Positions 1 to 15,000 of a stretch of DNA of 64,000 nucleotides are shown piece after piece. The notes under the pieces were generated by a model that was not told where the DNA came from, made no database searches, and saw nothing but the letters and a program-made list of their open reading frames with translations. The stretch's first letter is position 1; each line of letters starts with the position of its first letter. The DNA lies in NCBI GenBank assembly GCA_014843695.1, contig CM026404.1, positions 81,928,977 to 81,992,976 of the forward strand, written 5' to 3'. This DNA is from Archivesica marissinica (Eukaryota > Mollusca > Bivalvia > Venerida > Vesicomyidae). Made by a program: the position numbers and the translations under genes.

Positions 1-1464
1 TAAACCATCTAGGCTTTGCAACATTAAAAACAAATACAAAAATTAGATCTAAATCAAATGTTCAATTTCAAATAAAATTACATTAAAGTAATTTTAATAT
101 TAAAACAAACCTTACAGATTAAACTTATCCTGAAGTGACTGGATAGAGAATTTAAATATAAAGTTGCTGGTAATACATTCCAAGAAATTACTATTGTATA
201 CGAGCCGATTTGCATAAACGTGGATTCAAAATGTATATGATATAACCATAAAGAAAATGCACTTCCTAGTAATTTATAAATAACAACTATAACATAATTA
301 GTAACAACTAAATTAAATTGTCCTACCTTTATTAAACATTATATTCTAATGGGACTATTTTATACAATATATTCTAATGCATTGCATTATTAAAAAGAAT
401 TATTAACCACTTATTGATAATCACATTAATCATTAATATCTTGGGGATTAAACTTGTCCAAAAATGACTGGTTTATATAACGAATTGAAACAAGTTGCTA
501 GAAATACATTCAATGAAATTACTATTGCAGATGGAACCGATTTGCATAAACGTGAAACAAATATAATCCTAGCTTTTACACATTTTTTTCAATCTAACTT
601 TCAATAGAACAATGTTTTACACAAAATAAAGGCTTAAATTGAATAATTTTGGAGTATTTTAGAATTTTGAGGTCAAAATGTCAAGTATGCTGCGAGCGAG
701 CTACCCAACCCCACTCCGACATGGGAGGGGGAGGTAGGATTTCCATGGCTCAAGATCAGCAAAGGGTGTTTACTCACCCCCTTGAACAGTGAATATTTTG
801 GAGATTCCAAATGTACAAAGGACACCTTAATTGACTATATACTACACTTGCATATCTATCTCATTTTTCCTCTATTCGCTGTGAAACTCTTGATCTTTCA
901 TGGAAGTCGACTGTAATCTTGTAGATGTCGAAAACTGAAAATACAGCTTACAGCAACACGCTTCCATTGGTACAAACAATTAAAAACAATAAAAATGCAT
1001 CTTGAAACTGGATCTGTTACATTTGATAAAAATTAATGGAATTATTAACTATATAGAACTAATTGTACATCAACGATACAATCACAGTCAATACTATTAC
1101 AGACAATACTTCTATCTACAACAGCACCACACGTCTGTACAGCATCCCACGTCAGCACAGCAAGTCAAACGTCAGTATGGCACCAGACGTCTGTGCGGTA
1201 CCCCAAAACAATATTGCAGTCGGCAGCACACTATATCTAATAAATACACCATTGAAATAACAAACCCAAACCAAGAGGTTTGGAATAGACAAATATTTTT
1301 AATATCTTCCAAAAACTTTAGAGTTCTAATTTACTGAACATATTTATTGGTTACACATCTAAAAAATGCATCAGACTAAAATAGATACCTTATGTCCATC
1401 GAATCCAATTTCATTCCCACAATACAGTAATCTGTCTCAATTTGTTCTCGGTTCTTGAACTATA
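1..1464. other. AT-rich intergenic DNA, no gene seen
   Basis: The only open frames here are short (a 111-codon frame at 1002-1337 with no recognisable domain). A G-rich patch lies near 718-740. Apart from the duplication listed at 114-553 I see no structured element. Confidence 0.6.
114..553 (+). repeat. Old, diverged direct duplication (114-223 and 445-553)
   Basis: Two stretches of about 110 bp share the order of blocks GATTAAACTT, TGACTGG, AAGTTGCT, AATACATTC, GAAATTACTATTG and GATTTGCATAAACGTG, with substitutions and small indels between them. The copies are about 331 bp apart. This looks like a decayed tandem unit; no coding potential or transposon ends are visible. Confidence 0.6.
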
Positions 1465-4400
1465 AGAAAGTACTGAACACAAATTTAACTTATGCCCAGC
1501 CCCCATTTTATTAGTTACTAATCCCTCCATCTGGTACACAAGTTCTTTTATCTTTAATATCTACTAGAAAACACCCTAACACTAGGCTTAATAAATGCCC
1601 ATCCCAATTGTTGGTTTGTATTTTAATTTGTTAACTGCCACAATTCATGAAGACATTCAAATATTTAAAAATTGCGTATATTAATTTAATCAAATATTTA
1701 CAAATTGCGTATATTAATTTAATCAAATATTTACGTAATAAATTAACTCTTGCCACAACAACAGTCACCTGGGAATTTCATAATGCTCGTCTGCTCGTAA
1801 ACAGCTACCCGTTTCATACAACAGTTCAGCACTCTCTTCCCACTATTTCAAGACTTCTAGAACGAGGGTTTCTTTATCATCTCCTCCACAAAATCTTTCT
1901 AATTTATCAATAAGCTCATCCATAGGAAAATACTCTTGCCAACTGGAAGATTTCCAGACATCACCTTATTTTCAGTCACCATCTATCTACCTTCATGTAG
2001 TGCTTGAAATCGACAATCTACAAGAAAATACTACAACACGAATTTAAACCACACCCACCCCCAAAACAGGATTTTTAAATATACTACATCAAAAACTTTG
2101 TAAACCGCGAGTTAGCACAAACTTGATCTAACAACATTTACATTTTTGCATTTTAATTTTTACCCATTTTTTCAGTTTCTCAGGTTGTAGTTTAATATAT
2201 TCTCCAACGCTTGGCATGCTTGTATTCTCCATCGACTTTTAAACAATTCATAGCCATCTTGTCCATATTTTGACCATTCGTAATCCCTCCATCTGGGATG
2301 CCAAGTTCTGTGCTTACTGACTTGTGCAACTATAAGAAAACACTGGACAATATTCTTAATAACCCCCCTTCCCTGGTTAGTTTGTATTTAATGTTTCAGT
2401 AAACATGAAAATGCATCTTATTTATTCTTAATTTTTGTTAAACATTTAATTTAACAAGTAATTTGCAATATGAAATAGATTCACTCATGCTAAACATGTA
2501 GACAGATGATCGGTAACTTCCATACAACACGTCGGCTGCAATATCACAACATATTTCTAAAAAATATTGCTGTTAATGAATATAGTAAATAATAATAAAA
2601 TTATTTAATTCACCTACATAAATTTGTACACCTACATGTATTTGTTTTTAAATTCATTATTTTAATACAATACGCCAATGCTCAACCTCCCCAGCAATGC
2701 AAGAGTCCCAGTAAGCGTCCTACATAGCATCAATCTCCATCACTAGATCTTTCAAATGTGTTTAACTTGCTAATCCATCCACAAGGACATAGTCCGGCAA
2801 ACAGGAAAATCTCGCCATTTCATCTCCCATCTTTTCCGAAATGGGGCAGCTTATCTTCATATTGTGGGTTTCAATTTGTTCTCGGTCCTTGTTGGTCTAT
2901 AAGAAAGTACTGAACACAAATTTAACTTATGCCCAGCCCCCATTTTATTAGTTACTAATCCCTCCATCTGGTACACAAGTTCTTTTATCTTTAATATCTA
3001 CTAGAAAACACCCTAACACTAGGCTTAATAATTCCCCATCCCAATTGTTGGGTTTGTATTTTAATTTGTTAGCTGCCACAATTCATGAAGACATTCAAAT
3101 ATTTAAAAATTGCGTATATTAATTTAATCAAATATTTACGTAATAAATTAACTCTTGCCACAACAGTCACCTGGATATTTCATAATGCTCATCTGCTCGT
3201 AAACAGTTACCCGTTTCATACAACAGTTCAGCACTCTCTTCCCACTATTTCAAGACTTCTAGAACGAGGGTTTCTTTATCATCTCCTCCACAAAATCTTT
3301 CTAATTTATCAATAAGCTCATCCATAGGAAAATACTCTTGCCAACTGGAAGATTTCCAGACATCACCTTATTTTCAGTCACCATCTACCTTCATGTAGTG
3401 CTTGAAATCGACAATCTACAAGAAAATACTACAACACGAATTTAAACCACATCCACCCCCAAAACAGGATTTTTTAATATACATCAAAAACTTTGTAAAC
3501 TGCGAGTTAGCACAAACTTGCATTTTAAATTGTTACTGCCACAATTCATGAAGACTTTCAAATATTGCGTATATTAATTTAATCAAATATTTATGTAATA
3601 AATTAACTCTTGCCACAACAGTCACCTGGATATTTCATAATGCTCGTCTGCTCGTAAACAGTTATCCGTTTCATACAACAGTTCAGCACTCTCTTCCCAC
3701 TATTTCAAGACTTCTAGAACGAGGGTTTCTTTATCATCTCCTCCACAAAATCTTTCTAATTTATCAACTTGCTCATCCATAAGAAATTACTCTTGCCAAC
3801 TGGAAGATTTCCAGACATCACCTTATTTTCAGTCACCATCTACCTTCATGTAGTGCTTGAAATCGACAATCTACAAGACAATACTACAACACGAATTTAA
3901 ACCACACCCACCCCCAAAACAGGATTTTTTAATATACTACATCAAAAACTTTGTAAACTGCGAGTTAGCACAAACTTGCATTTTAAATTGTTAACTGCCA
4001 CAATTCATGAAGACATTCAAATATTTAAAAATTGCGTATATTAATTTAATCAAATATTTATGTAATAAATTAACTCTTGCCACAACAGTCACCTGGGAAT
4101 TTCATAATGCTCGTCTGCTCGTAAACAGCTACCCGTTTCATACAACAGTTCAGCACTCTCTTCCCACTATTTCAAGACTTCTAGAACGAGTGTTTCTTTA
4201 TCATCTCCTCCACAAAATCTTTCTAATTTATCAACTTGCTCATCCATAAGAAATTACTCTTGCCAACTGGAAGATTTCCAGACATCACCTTATTTTCAGT
4301 CACCATCTATCTACCTTCATGTAGTGCTTGAAATCGACAATCTACAAGACAATACTACAACACGAATTTAAACCACACCCACCCCCAAAACAGGATTTTT

Positions 4401-7400
4401 TAATATACTACATCAAAAACTTTGTAAACCGCGAGTTAGCACAAACTTGCATTTTAAATTGTTAACTGCCACAATTCATGAAGACATTCAAATATTCAAA
4501 AATTGCGTATATTAATTTAATCAAATATTTATGTAATAAATTAACTCTTGCCACAACAACAGTCACCTGGGAATTTCATAATGCTCGTAAACAGCTACCC
4601 GTTTCATACAACAGTTCAGCACTCTCTTCCCACTATTTCAAGACTTCTAGAACGAGTGTTTCTTTATCATCTCCTCCACAAAATCTTTCTAATTTATCAA
4701 CTTGCTCATCCATAAGAAATTACTCTTGCCAACTGGAAGATTTCCAGACATCACCTTATTTTCAGTCACCATCTATCTACCTTCATGTAGTGCTTGAAAT
4801 CGACAATCTACAAGACAATACTACAACACGAATTTAAACCACACCCACCCCCAAAACAGGATTTTTTAATATACTACATCAAAAACTTTGTAAACCGCGA
4901 GTTAGCACAAACTTGCATTTTAAATTGTTAACTGCCACAATTCATGAAGACATTCAAATATTTAAAAATTGCGTATATTAATTTAATCAAATATTTATGT
5001 AATAAATTAACTCTTGCCACAACAACAGTCACCTGGGAATTTCATAATGCTCGTAAACAGCTACCCGTTTCATACAACAGTTCAGCACTCTCTTCCCACT
5101 ATTTCAAGACTTCTAGAACGAGGGTTTCTTTATCATCTCCTCCACAAAATCTTTCTAATTTATCAACTTGCTCATCCATAAGAAATTACTCTTGCCAACT
5201 GGAAGATTTCCAGACATCACCTTATTTTCAGTCACCATCTACAAGACAATACTACAACACGAATTTAAACCACATCCACCCCCAAAACAGGATTTTTTAA
5301 TATACATCAAAAACTTTGTAAACTGCGAGTTAGCACAAACTTGCATTTTAAATTGTTACTGCCACAATTCATGAAGACATTCAAATATTGCGTATATTAA
5401 TTTAATCAAATATTTATGTAATAAATTAACTCTTGCCACAACAGTCACCTGGATATTTCATAATGCTCGTCTGCTCGTAAACAGTTACCCGTTTCATACA
5501 ACAGTTCAGCACTCTCTTCCCACTATTTCAAGACTTCTAGAACGAGGGTTTCTTTATCATCTCCTCCACAAAATCTTTCTAATTTATCAACTTGCTCATC
5601 CATAAGAAATTACTCTTGCCAACTGGAAGATTTCCAGACATCACCTTATTTTCAGTCACCATCTATCTACCTTCATGTAGTGCTTGAAATCGACAATCTA
5701 CAAGACAATACTACAACACGAATTTAAACCACACCCACCCCCAAAACAGGATTTTTTAATATATACATCAAAAACTTTGTAAACTGCGAGTTAGCACAAA
5801 CTTGCATTTTAAATTGTTAACTGCCACAATTCATGAAGACATTCAAATATTTAAAAATTGCGTATATTAATTTAATCAAATATTTATGTAATAAATTAAC
5901 TCTTGCCACAACAGTCACCTGGGAATTTCATAATGCTCGTAAACAGCTACCCGTTTCATACAACAGTTCAGCACTCTCTTCCCACTATTTCAAGACTTCT
6001 AGAACGAGGGTTTCTTTATCATCTCCTCCACAAAATCTTTCTAATTTATCAACTTGCTCATCCATAAGAAATTACTCTTGCCAACTGGAAGATTTCCAGA
6101 CATCACCTTATTTTCAGTCACCATCTATCTACCTTCATGTAGTGCTTGAAATCGACAATCTACAAGACAATACTACAACACGAATTTAAACCACACCCAC
6201 CCCCAAAACAGGATTTTTTAATATACTACATCAAAAACTTTGTAAACCGCGAGTTAGCACAAACTTGCATTTTAAATTGTTAACTGCCACAATTCATGAA
6301 GACATTCAAATATTTAAAAATTGCGTATATTAATTTAATCAAATATTTATGTAATAAATTAACTCTTGCCACAACAGTCACCTGGGAATTTCATAATGCT
6401 CGTCTGCTCGTAAACAGCTACCCGTTTCATACAACAGTTCAGCACTCTCTTCCCACTATTTCAAGACTTCTAGAACGAGTGTTTCTTTATCATCTCCTCC
6501 ACAAAATCTTTCTAATTTATCAACTTGCTCATCCATAAGAAATTACTCTTGCCAACTGGAAGATTTCCAGACATCACCTTATTTTCAGTCACCATCTATC
6601 TACCTTCATGTAGTGCTTGAAATCGACAATCTACAAGACAATACTACAACACGAATTTAAACCACATCCACCCCCAAAACAGGATTTTTTAATATACATC
6701 AAAAACTTTGTAAACTGCGAGTTAGCACAAACTTGCATTTTAAATTGTTAACTGCCACAATTCATGAAGACATTCAAATATTTAAAAATTGCGTATATTA
6801 AGAAGACATTCAAATATTCAAAAATTGCGTATATTAATTTAATCAAATATTTATGTAATAAATTAACTCTTGCCACAACAGTCACCTGGGAATTTCATAA
6901 TGCTCGTAAACAGCTACCCGTTTCATACAACAGTTCAGCACTCTCTTCCCACTATTTCAAGACTTCTAGAACGAGGGTTTCTTTATCATCTCCTCCACAA
7001 AATCTTTCTAATTTATCAACTTGCTCATCCATAAGAAATTACTCTTGCCAACTGGAAGATTTCCAGACATCACCTTATTTTAAGTCGCCATCTATCTACC
7101 TTCATGTAGTGCTTGAAATCGACAATCTACAAGACAATACTACAACACGAATTTAAACCACATCCACCCCCAAAACAGGATTTTTTAATATACATCAAAA
7201 ACTTTGTAAACTGCGAGTTAGCACAAACTTGCATTTTAAATTGTTAACTGCCACAATTCATGAAGACATTCAAATATTTAAAAATTGCGTATATTAATTT
7301 AATCAAATATTTATGTAATAAATTAACTCTTGCCACAACAGTCACCTGGGAATTTCATAATGCTCGTAAACAGCTACCCGTTTCATACAACAGTTCAGCA

Positions 7401-8560
7401 CTCTCTTCCCACTATTTCAAGACTTCTAGAACGAGTGTTTCTTTATCATCTCCTCCACAAAATCTTTCTAATTTATCAACTTGCTCATCCATAAGAAATT
7501 ACTCTTGCCAACTGGAAGATTTCCAGACATCACCTTATTTTCAGTCACCATCTATCTACCTTCATGTAGTGCTTGAAATCGACAATCTACAAGACAATAC
7601 TACAACACGAATTTAAACCACACCCACCCCCAAAACAGGATTTTTTAATATACTACATCAAAAACTTTGTAAACCGCGAGTTAGCACAAACTTGTATTTT
7701 AAATTGTTAACTGCCACAATTCATGAAGACATTCAAATATTTAAAAATTGCGTATATTAATTTAATCAAATATTTATGTAATAAATTAACTCTTGCCACA
7801 ACAACAGTCACCTGGGAATTTCATAATGCTCGTCTGCTCGTAAACAGCTACCCGTTTCATACAACAGTTCAGCACTCTCTTCCCACTATTTCAAGACTTC
7901 TAGAACGAGTGTTTCTTTATCATCTCCTCCACAAAATCTTTCTAATTTATCAACTTGCTCATCCATAAGAAATTACTCTTGCCAACTGGAAGATTTCCAG
8001 ACATCACCTTATTTTCAGTCACCATCTATCTACCTTCATGTAGTGCTTGAAATCGACAATCTACAAGACAATACTACAACACGAATTTAAACCACACCCA
8101 CCCCCAAAACAGGATTTTTTAATATACTACATCAAAAACTTTGTAAACCGCGAGTTAGCACAAACTTGTATTTTAAATTGTTAACTGCCACAATTCATGA
8201 AGACATTCAAATATTCAAAAATTGCGTATATTAATTTAATCAAATATTTATGTAATAAATTAACTCTTGCCACAACAACAGTCACCTGGGAATTTCATAA
8301 TGCTCGTCTGCTCGTAAACAGCTACCCGTTTCATACAACAGTTCAGCACTCTCTTCCCACTATTTCAAGACTTCTAGAACGAGTGTTTCTTTATCATCTC
8401 CTCCACAAAATCTTTCTAATTTATCAACTTGCTCATCCATAAGAAATTACTCTTGCCAACTGATAGATTTTCAGACGATCACCTTATATTCACAGCCACC
8501 ATCTACCTTCATGTGGTGCTTGAAATCGTTAATCTACAAGAAGTACTAGACAAGAATTTA
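1465..8560 (+). repeat. Tandem array A, unit about 463-471 bp
   Basis: A unit starting near TTGTTAACTGCCACAATTC recurs at about 1626, 3063, 3530, 3988, 4459, 4925, 5351, 5812, 6279, 6745, 7241, 7704 and 8178. The first step is about 1438 bp because a longer, older block (with GTACTGAACACAAATTTAAC at 1471 and 2907) lies between the first two copies. Spacing varies from about 427 to 496 bp through small indels; the unit at 6745 carries an internal partial duplication of its start. An 8-bp TCTGCTCG block is present or absent between copies and shifts the apparent 80-118 codon ORFs between frames, so these are not conserved protein genes. The last unit decays after about 8460. This is satellite-like DNA of unknown role. 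Confidence 0.9.
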
Positions 8561-9010
8561 AAACACCCACCCCCAAACAAGCTTTACAAATTGCTATTTT
8601 GGCACATATACTCCACCCCCAAAAGAAAGTAGTCCAGCCGAACAGGAAAATCTTGCATTTTGTGAACGAATACTTGCATTTTGCTACTGTTGAATGATTC
8701 ACAAATAGCTATTCCCAATACTGAACATGTATGTCATGGACCATGAAGTTGGCCGCCACTTTCCTATCAAAGTAGAATTTTTAACAAGTCGCTTGCTTTG
8801 TTGCGACGAATACATCCCAAACGATGACTAAATCTGAAATGAACAACAGCATTACCCTACAAAGTACCAAAACCAATAAATTCAGAAATTCACAAAGACA
8901 ATATAACAAAGTTCAAAAGCAAATTTACGCAACAGGCTTCTAAAAGAAAATGGAATCGGCAAACAGAACAACACTTTAATAAACTAATAAAAAACTTCAC
9001 AAATATTGTA
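8561..9010. other. Spacer between arrays A and B
   Basis: About 450 bp of AT-rich sequence with no long ORF and no repeat unit of either array that I can recognise. It marks an abrupt change from one satellite to the other. Confidence 0.5.
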
Positions 9011-12000
9011 GTTATACTGTACACGGATCACTAGATACTGCTGCAATTCAGTTCCATCAAACTGCATATTCACATTTTCCATCTGAATAGCAAGAGGACG
9101 TCTTTGGTCAATATATAATGTCCTTAACACATCGCCCCGCGTGGTCTGAAAAAAAATATCATTCCCACCCCAGAATTATTCACACGACAACGTTATTACT
9201 ACTCGGGGAAAAACATTGCAACATAAATGCTAGCTTTAATATAAAAATATTTAACCATAATATGGTACATGCACAGATTCAATTAAAAATATTAAAAACA
9301 TTATGATCTTCGCTTCTTAACCTAAACAGATTCAATTATTCTTGCACTTGGATCTGTAGATATAGTCTTACATGCCTCAAGATCCCATCTGTAATGTATC
9401 ACAACTGGCGAAAATTGCTTTGAAATCGAAAAGCGACAACTCGATTGAAATCGATGTAAGAACTAAATATGGCTTTGCTTCACAATCCTCCCCCGAGACA
9501 ATTCCACAAGATTCCATTGGTTACGTTTCAGAACCGGCGATATTTGCTTTGAAGAGAATCCAATATGCGCCTACTTGGTGAAATAGCTGGAAGAAACTAA
9601 AACAATTGCTTTGCACTCCACACATCCAGACGAGAATAAATCAATTGCATCTTAACAAGTATGATCTGCATCGTAACAAACGAATATTAGAAAGACATTA
9701 TTCTCTATAAATATTTATTCAAATGTTGAAACGCATACAGAAGCATCTATTAAAACTGCATAAATCACAGAATTATTTAACAAAACAATTAAAGCAAGAG
9801 ATCAAAATGTTGTAGTTATACATGTACTGTACACTGCTCACTTGGTACTGCAATTCAGCTCTAAGAAACTTTACAGCAACTGCATATTCACATTTTCCAT
9901 CTGCATATCAAGACGTCTTTGGTCAATATATTATGTCTTTAGTGGAAACGCCCAGCTTGGTCTGTAAAATATCTTGTAGGAAATTTTACATTCCCGCCCC
10001 ACCCTAGAAATGTTCACCAGACACCGAACGCAATTACTCAGAAAAAACCTTGCAATATAAAAGCTAACTTGATATCAAAACATCTTAACCTTCTCATCTT
10101 TACATTACATGCACAGATTCAATTTGATTCTGTAGAAAAATCTTACATGCAGCAAAATTCCATCAGTACAGTTGTTTTGAAGAGATTCTGATATGGCCAC
10201 TTCATTGAAATCGTTGGTAGAAACTAAACATGGCTTATCTCCGCAATCATCCAGAAAGGATTCCAAAATGTTTGCATCGGTTATGTATTACAACAGGAGA
10301 CATGTGCTTTGAAAGATATTTCGATATGCGTCCACTTGGTGAAATTGCTGTAAGAAACTAGAAATGGCGTTGCTACCAAAGCGTCCAGAAAAGAACAATT
10401 CAATTGTATCTTAAATCTAATGCAAGTGTAGTAGTGATCGAATATTAGAAAGACATTATTCCCTACAATAACATATTAAAATGTTGAACAGATGCATCTC
10501 TTAAAACTGCATAAATCACAGAATTATTTAACTAAAATAAAAAGATAATGGCATTGTTATAACTGTACACTGCTCACTTGGTACTGCAGTTCAGGCCAAA
10601 GTAATTATGCACTAGGACAGCAACGGAGCGAGTATTCACAATTTTCATCTTCATATTTAGAAGTCTTTGGTCAATGAATCACGTCTGAAGTGGTGAACAT
10701 CTAGCTTGGTCTGTAAAATATCTTGTCTGCAATTTTAATTCCCGCCCCACCCCAGAAATGTTCAAACGACAGAGCGTAAAAAAGTGACAATTTGGAAAAA
10801 ACATTTTAACATATGCTATATTAAACATAAAAAACGTTTGATACAAATATTAAAGACATGATCTTCGCTTCTTAACCTAAACAGATTCAATTATTCTTGC
10901 ACTTGGATCTGTAGATATAGTCTTACATGCCTCAAGATCCCATCTGTAATGTATCACAACTGGCGAAAATTGCTTTGAAATCGAAAAGCGACAACTCGAT
11001 TGAAATCGATGTAAGAACTAAATATGGCTTTGCTTCACAATCCTCCCCCCGAGACAATTCCACAAGATTCCATTGGTTACGTTTCAGAACCGGCGATATT
11101 TGCTTTGAAGAGAATCCAATATGCGCCTACTTGGTGAAATAGCTGGAAGAAACTAAAACAATTGCTTTGCACTCCACACGAGAATAAATCAATTGCATCT
11201 TAACAAGTATGATCTGCATCGTAACAAACGAATATTAGAAAGACATTATTCTCTATAAATATTTATTCAAATGTTGAAACGCATACAGAAGCATCTATTA
11301 AAACTGCATAAATCACAGAATTATTTAACAAAACAATTAAAGCAAGAGATCAAAATGTTGTAGTTATACATGTACTGTACACTGCTCACTTGGTACTGCA
11401 ATTCAGCTCTAAGAAACTTTACAGCAACTGCATATTCACATTTTCCATCTGCATATCAAGACGTCTTTGGTCAATATATTATGTCTTTAGTGGAAACGCC
11501 CAGCTTGGTCTGTAAAATATCTTGTAGGAAATTTTACATTCCCGCCCCACCCTAGAAATGTTCACCAGACACCGAACGCAATTACTCAGAAAAAACCTTG
11601 CAATATAAAAGCTAACTTAATATCAAAACATCTTAACCTTCTTATCTTTACATTACATGCACAGATTCAATTTGATTCTGTAGAAAAATCTTACATGCAG
11701 CAAAATTCCATCAGTACAGTTGTTTTGAAGAGATTCTGATATGCACCCACTTCATTGAAATCGTTGGTAGAAACTAAACATGGCTTATCTCCGCAATCAT
11801 CCAGAAAGGATTCCAAAATGTTTGCATCGGTTATGTATTACAACAGGAGACATGTGCTTTGAAAGATATTTCGATATGCGTCCACTTGGTGAAATTGCTG
11901 TAAGAAACTAGAAATGGCTTTGCTACCAAAGCGTCCAGAAAAGAACAATTCAATTGTATCTTAAATCTAATGCAAGTGTAGTAGTGATCGAATATTAGAA

Positions 12001-15000
12001 AGACATTATTCCCTACAATAACATATTAAAATGTTGAACAGATGCATCTCTTAAAACTGCATAAATCACAGAATTATTTAACTAAAATAAAAAGATAATG
12101 GCATTGTTATAACTGTACACTGCTCACTTGGTACTGCAGTTCAGGCCAAAGTAATTATGCACTAGGACAGCAACGGAGCGAGTATTCACAATTTTCATCT
12201 TCATATTTAGAAGTCTTTGGTCAATGAATCACGTCTGAAGTGGTGAACATCTAGCTTGGTCTGTAAAATATCTTGTCTGCAATTTTAATTCCCGCCCCAC
12301 CCCAGAAATGTTCAAACGACAAAGAGCGTAAAAAAGTGACAATTTGGAAAAAACATTTTAACATATGCTATATTAAACATAAAAAACGTTTGATACAAAT
12401 ATTAAAGACATGATCTTCGCTTCTTAACCTAAACAGATTCAATTATTCTTGCACTTGGATCTGTAGATATAGTCTTACATGCCTCAAGATCCCATCTGTA
12501 ATGTATCACAACTGGCGAAAATTGCTTTGAAATCGAAAAGCGACAACTCGATTGAAATCGATGTAAGAACTAAATATGGCTTTGCTTCACAATCCCCCCC
12601 CGAGACAATTCCACAAGATTCCATTGGTTACGTTTCAGAACCGGCGATATTTGCTTTGAAGAGAATCCAATATGCGCCTACTTGGTGAAATAGCTGGAAG
12701 AAACTAAAACAATTGCTTTGCACTCCACACATCCAGACGAGAATAAATCAATTGCATCTTAACAAGTATGATCTGCATCGTAACAAACGAATATTAGAAA
12801 GACATTATTCCCTATAAATATTTATTCAAATGTTGAAACGCATACAGAAGCATCTATTAAAACTGCATAAATCACAGAATTATTTAACAAAACAATTAAA
12901 GCAAGAGATCAAAATGTTGTAGTTATACATGTACTGTACACTGCTCACTTGGTACTGCAATTCAGCTCTAAGAAACTTTACAGCAACTGCATATTCACAT
13001 TTTCCATCTGCATATCAAGACGTCTTTGGTCAATATATTATGTCTTTAGTGGAAACGCCCAGCTTGGTCTGTAAAATATCTTGTAGGAAATTTTACATTC
13101 CCGCCCCACCCTAGAAATGTTCACCAGACACCGAACGCAATTACTCAGAAAAAACCTTGCAATATAAAAGCTAACTTGATATCAAAACATCTTAACCTTC
13201 TCATCTTTACATTACATGCACAGATTCAATTTGATTCTGTAGAAAAATCTTACATGCAGCAAAATTCCATCAGTACAGTTGTTTTGAAGAGATTCTGATA
13301 TGGCCACTTCATTGAAATCGTTGGTAGAAACTAAACATGGCTTATCTCCGCAATCATCCAGAAAGGATTCCAAAATGTTTGCATCGGTTATGTATTACAA
13401 CAGGAGACATGTGCTTTGAAAGATATTTCGATATGCGTCCACTTGGTGAAATTGCTGTAAGAAACTAGAAATGGCGTTGCTACCAAAGCGTCCAGAAAAG
13501 AACAATTCAATTGTATCTTAAATCTAATGCAAGTGTAGTAGTGATCGAATATTAGAAAGACATTATTCCCTACAATAACATATTAAAATGTTGAACAGAT
13601 GCATCTCTTAAAACTGCATAAATCACAGAATTATTTAACTAAAATAAAAAGATAATGGCATTGTTATAACTGTACACTGCTCACTTGGTACTGCAGTTCA
13701 GGCCAAAGTAATTATGCACTAGGACAGCAACGGAGCGAGTATTCACAATTTTCATCTTCATATTTAGAAGTCTTTGGTCAATGAATCACGTCTGAAGTGG
13801 TGAACATCTAGCTTGGTCTGTAAAATATCTTGTCTGCAATTTTAATTCCCGCCCCACCCCAGAAATGTTCAAACGACAAAGAGCGTAAAAAAGTGACAAT
13901 TTGGAAAAAACATTTTAACATATGCTATATTAAACATAAAAAACGTTTGATACAAATATTAAAGACATGATCTTCGCTTCTTAACCTAAACAGATTCAAT
14001 TATTCTTGCACTTGGATCTGTAGATATAGTCTTACATGCCTCAAGATCCCATCTGTAATGTATCACAACTGGCGAAAATTGCTTTGAAATCGAAAAGCGA
14101 CAACTCGATTGAAATCGATGTAAGAACTAAATATGGCTTTGCTTCACAATCCTCCCCCCGAGACAATTCCACAAGATTCCATTGGTTACGTTTCAGAACC
14201 GGCGATATTTGCTTTGAAGAGAATCCAATATGCGCCTACTTGGTGAAATAGCTGGAAGAAACTAAAACAATTGCTTTGCACTCCACACATCCAGACGAGA
14301 ATAAATCAATTGCATCTTAACAAGTATGATCTGCATCGTAACAAACGAATATTAGAAAGACATTATTCTCTATAAATATTTATTCAAATGTTGAAACGCA
14401 TACAGAAGCATCTATTAAAACTGCATAAATCACAGAATTATTTAACAAAACAATTAAAGCAAGAGATCAAAATGTTGTAGTTATACATGTACTGTACACT
14501 GCTCACTTGGTACTGCAATTCAGCTCTAAGAAACTTTACAGCAACTGCATATTCACATTTTCCATCTGCATATCAAGACGTCTTTGGTCAATATATTATG
14601 TCTTTAGTGGAAACGCCCAGCTTGGTCTGTAAAATATCTTGTAGGAAATTTTACATTCCCGCCCCACCCTAGAAATGTTCACCAGACACCGAACGCAATT
14701 ACTCAGAAAAAACCTTGCAATATAAAAGCTAACTTGATATCAAAACATCTTAACCTCATCTTTACATTACATGCACAGATTCAATTTGATTCTGTAGAAA
14801 AATCTTACATGCAGCAAAATTCCATCAGTACAGTTGTTTTGAAGAGATTCTGATATGGCCACTTCATTGAAATCGTTGGTAGAAACTAAACATGGCTTAT
14901 CTCCGCAATCATCCAGAAAGGATTCCAAAATGTTTGCATCGGTTATGTATTACAACAGGAGACATGTGCTTTGAAAGATATTTCGATATGCGTCCACTTG

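Noticed and set aside
1647..8442. Tandem family of 80-118 codon genes in array A
   Set aside because: An 8-bp indel toggles the frame and both versions stay open; this fits homogenised satellite DNA.
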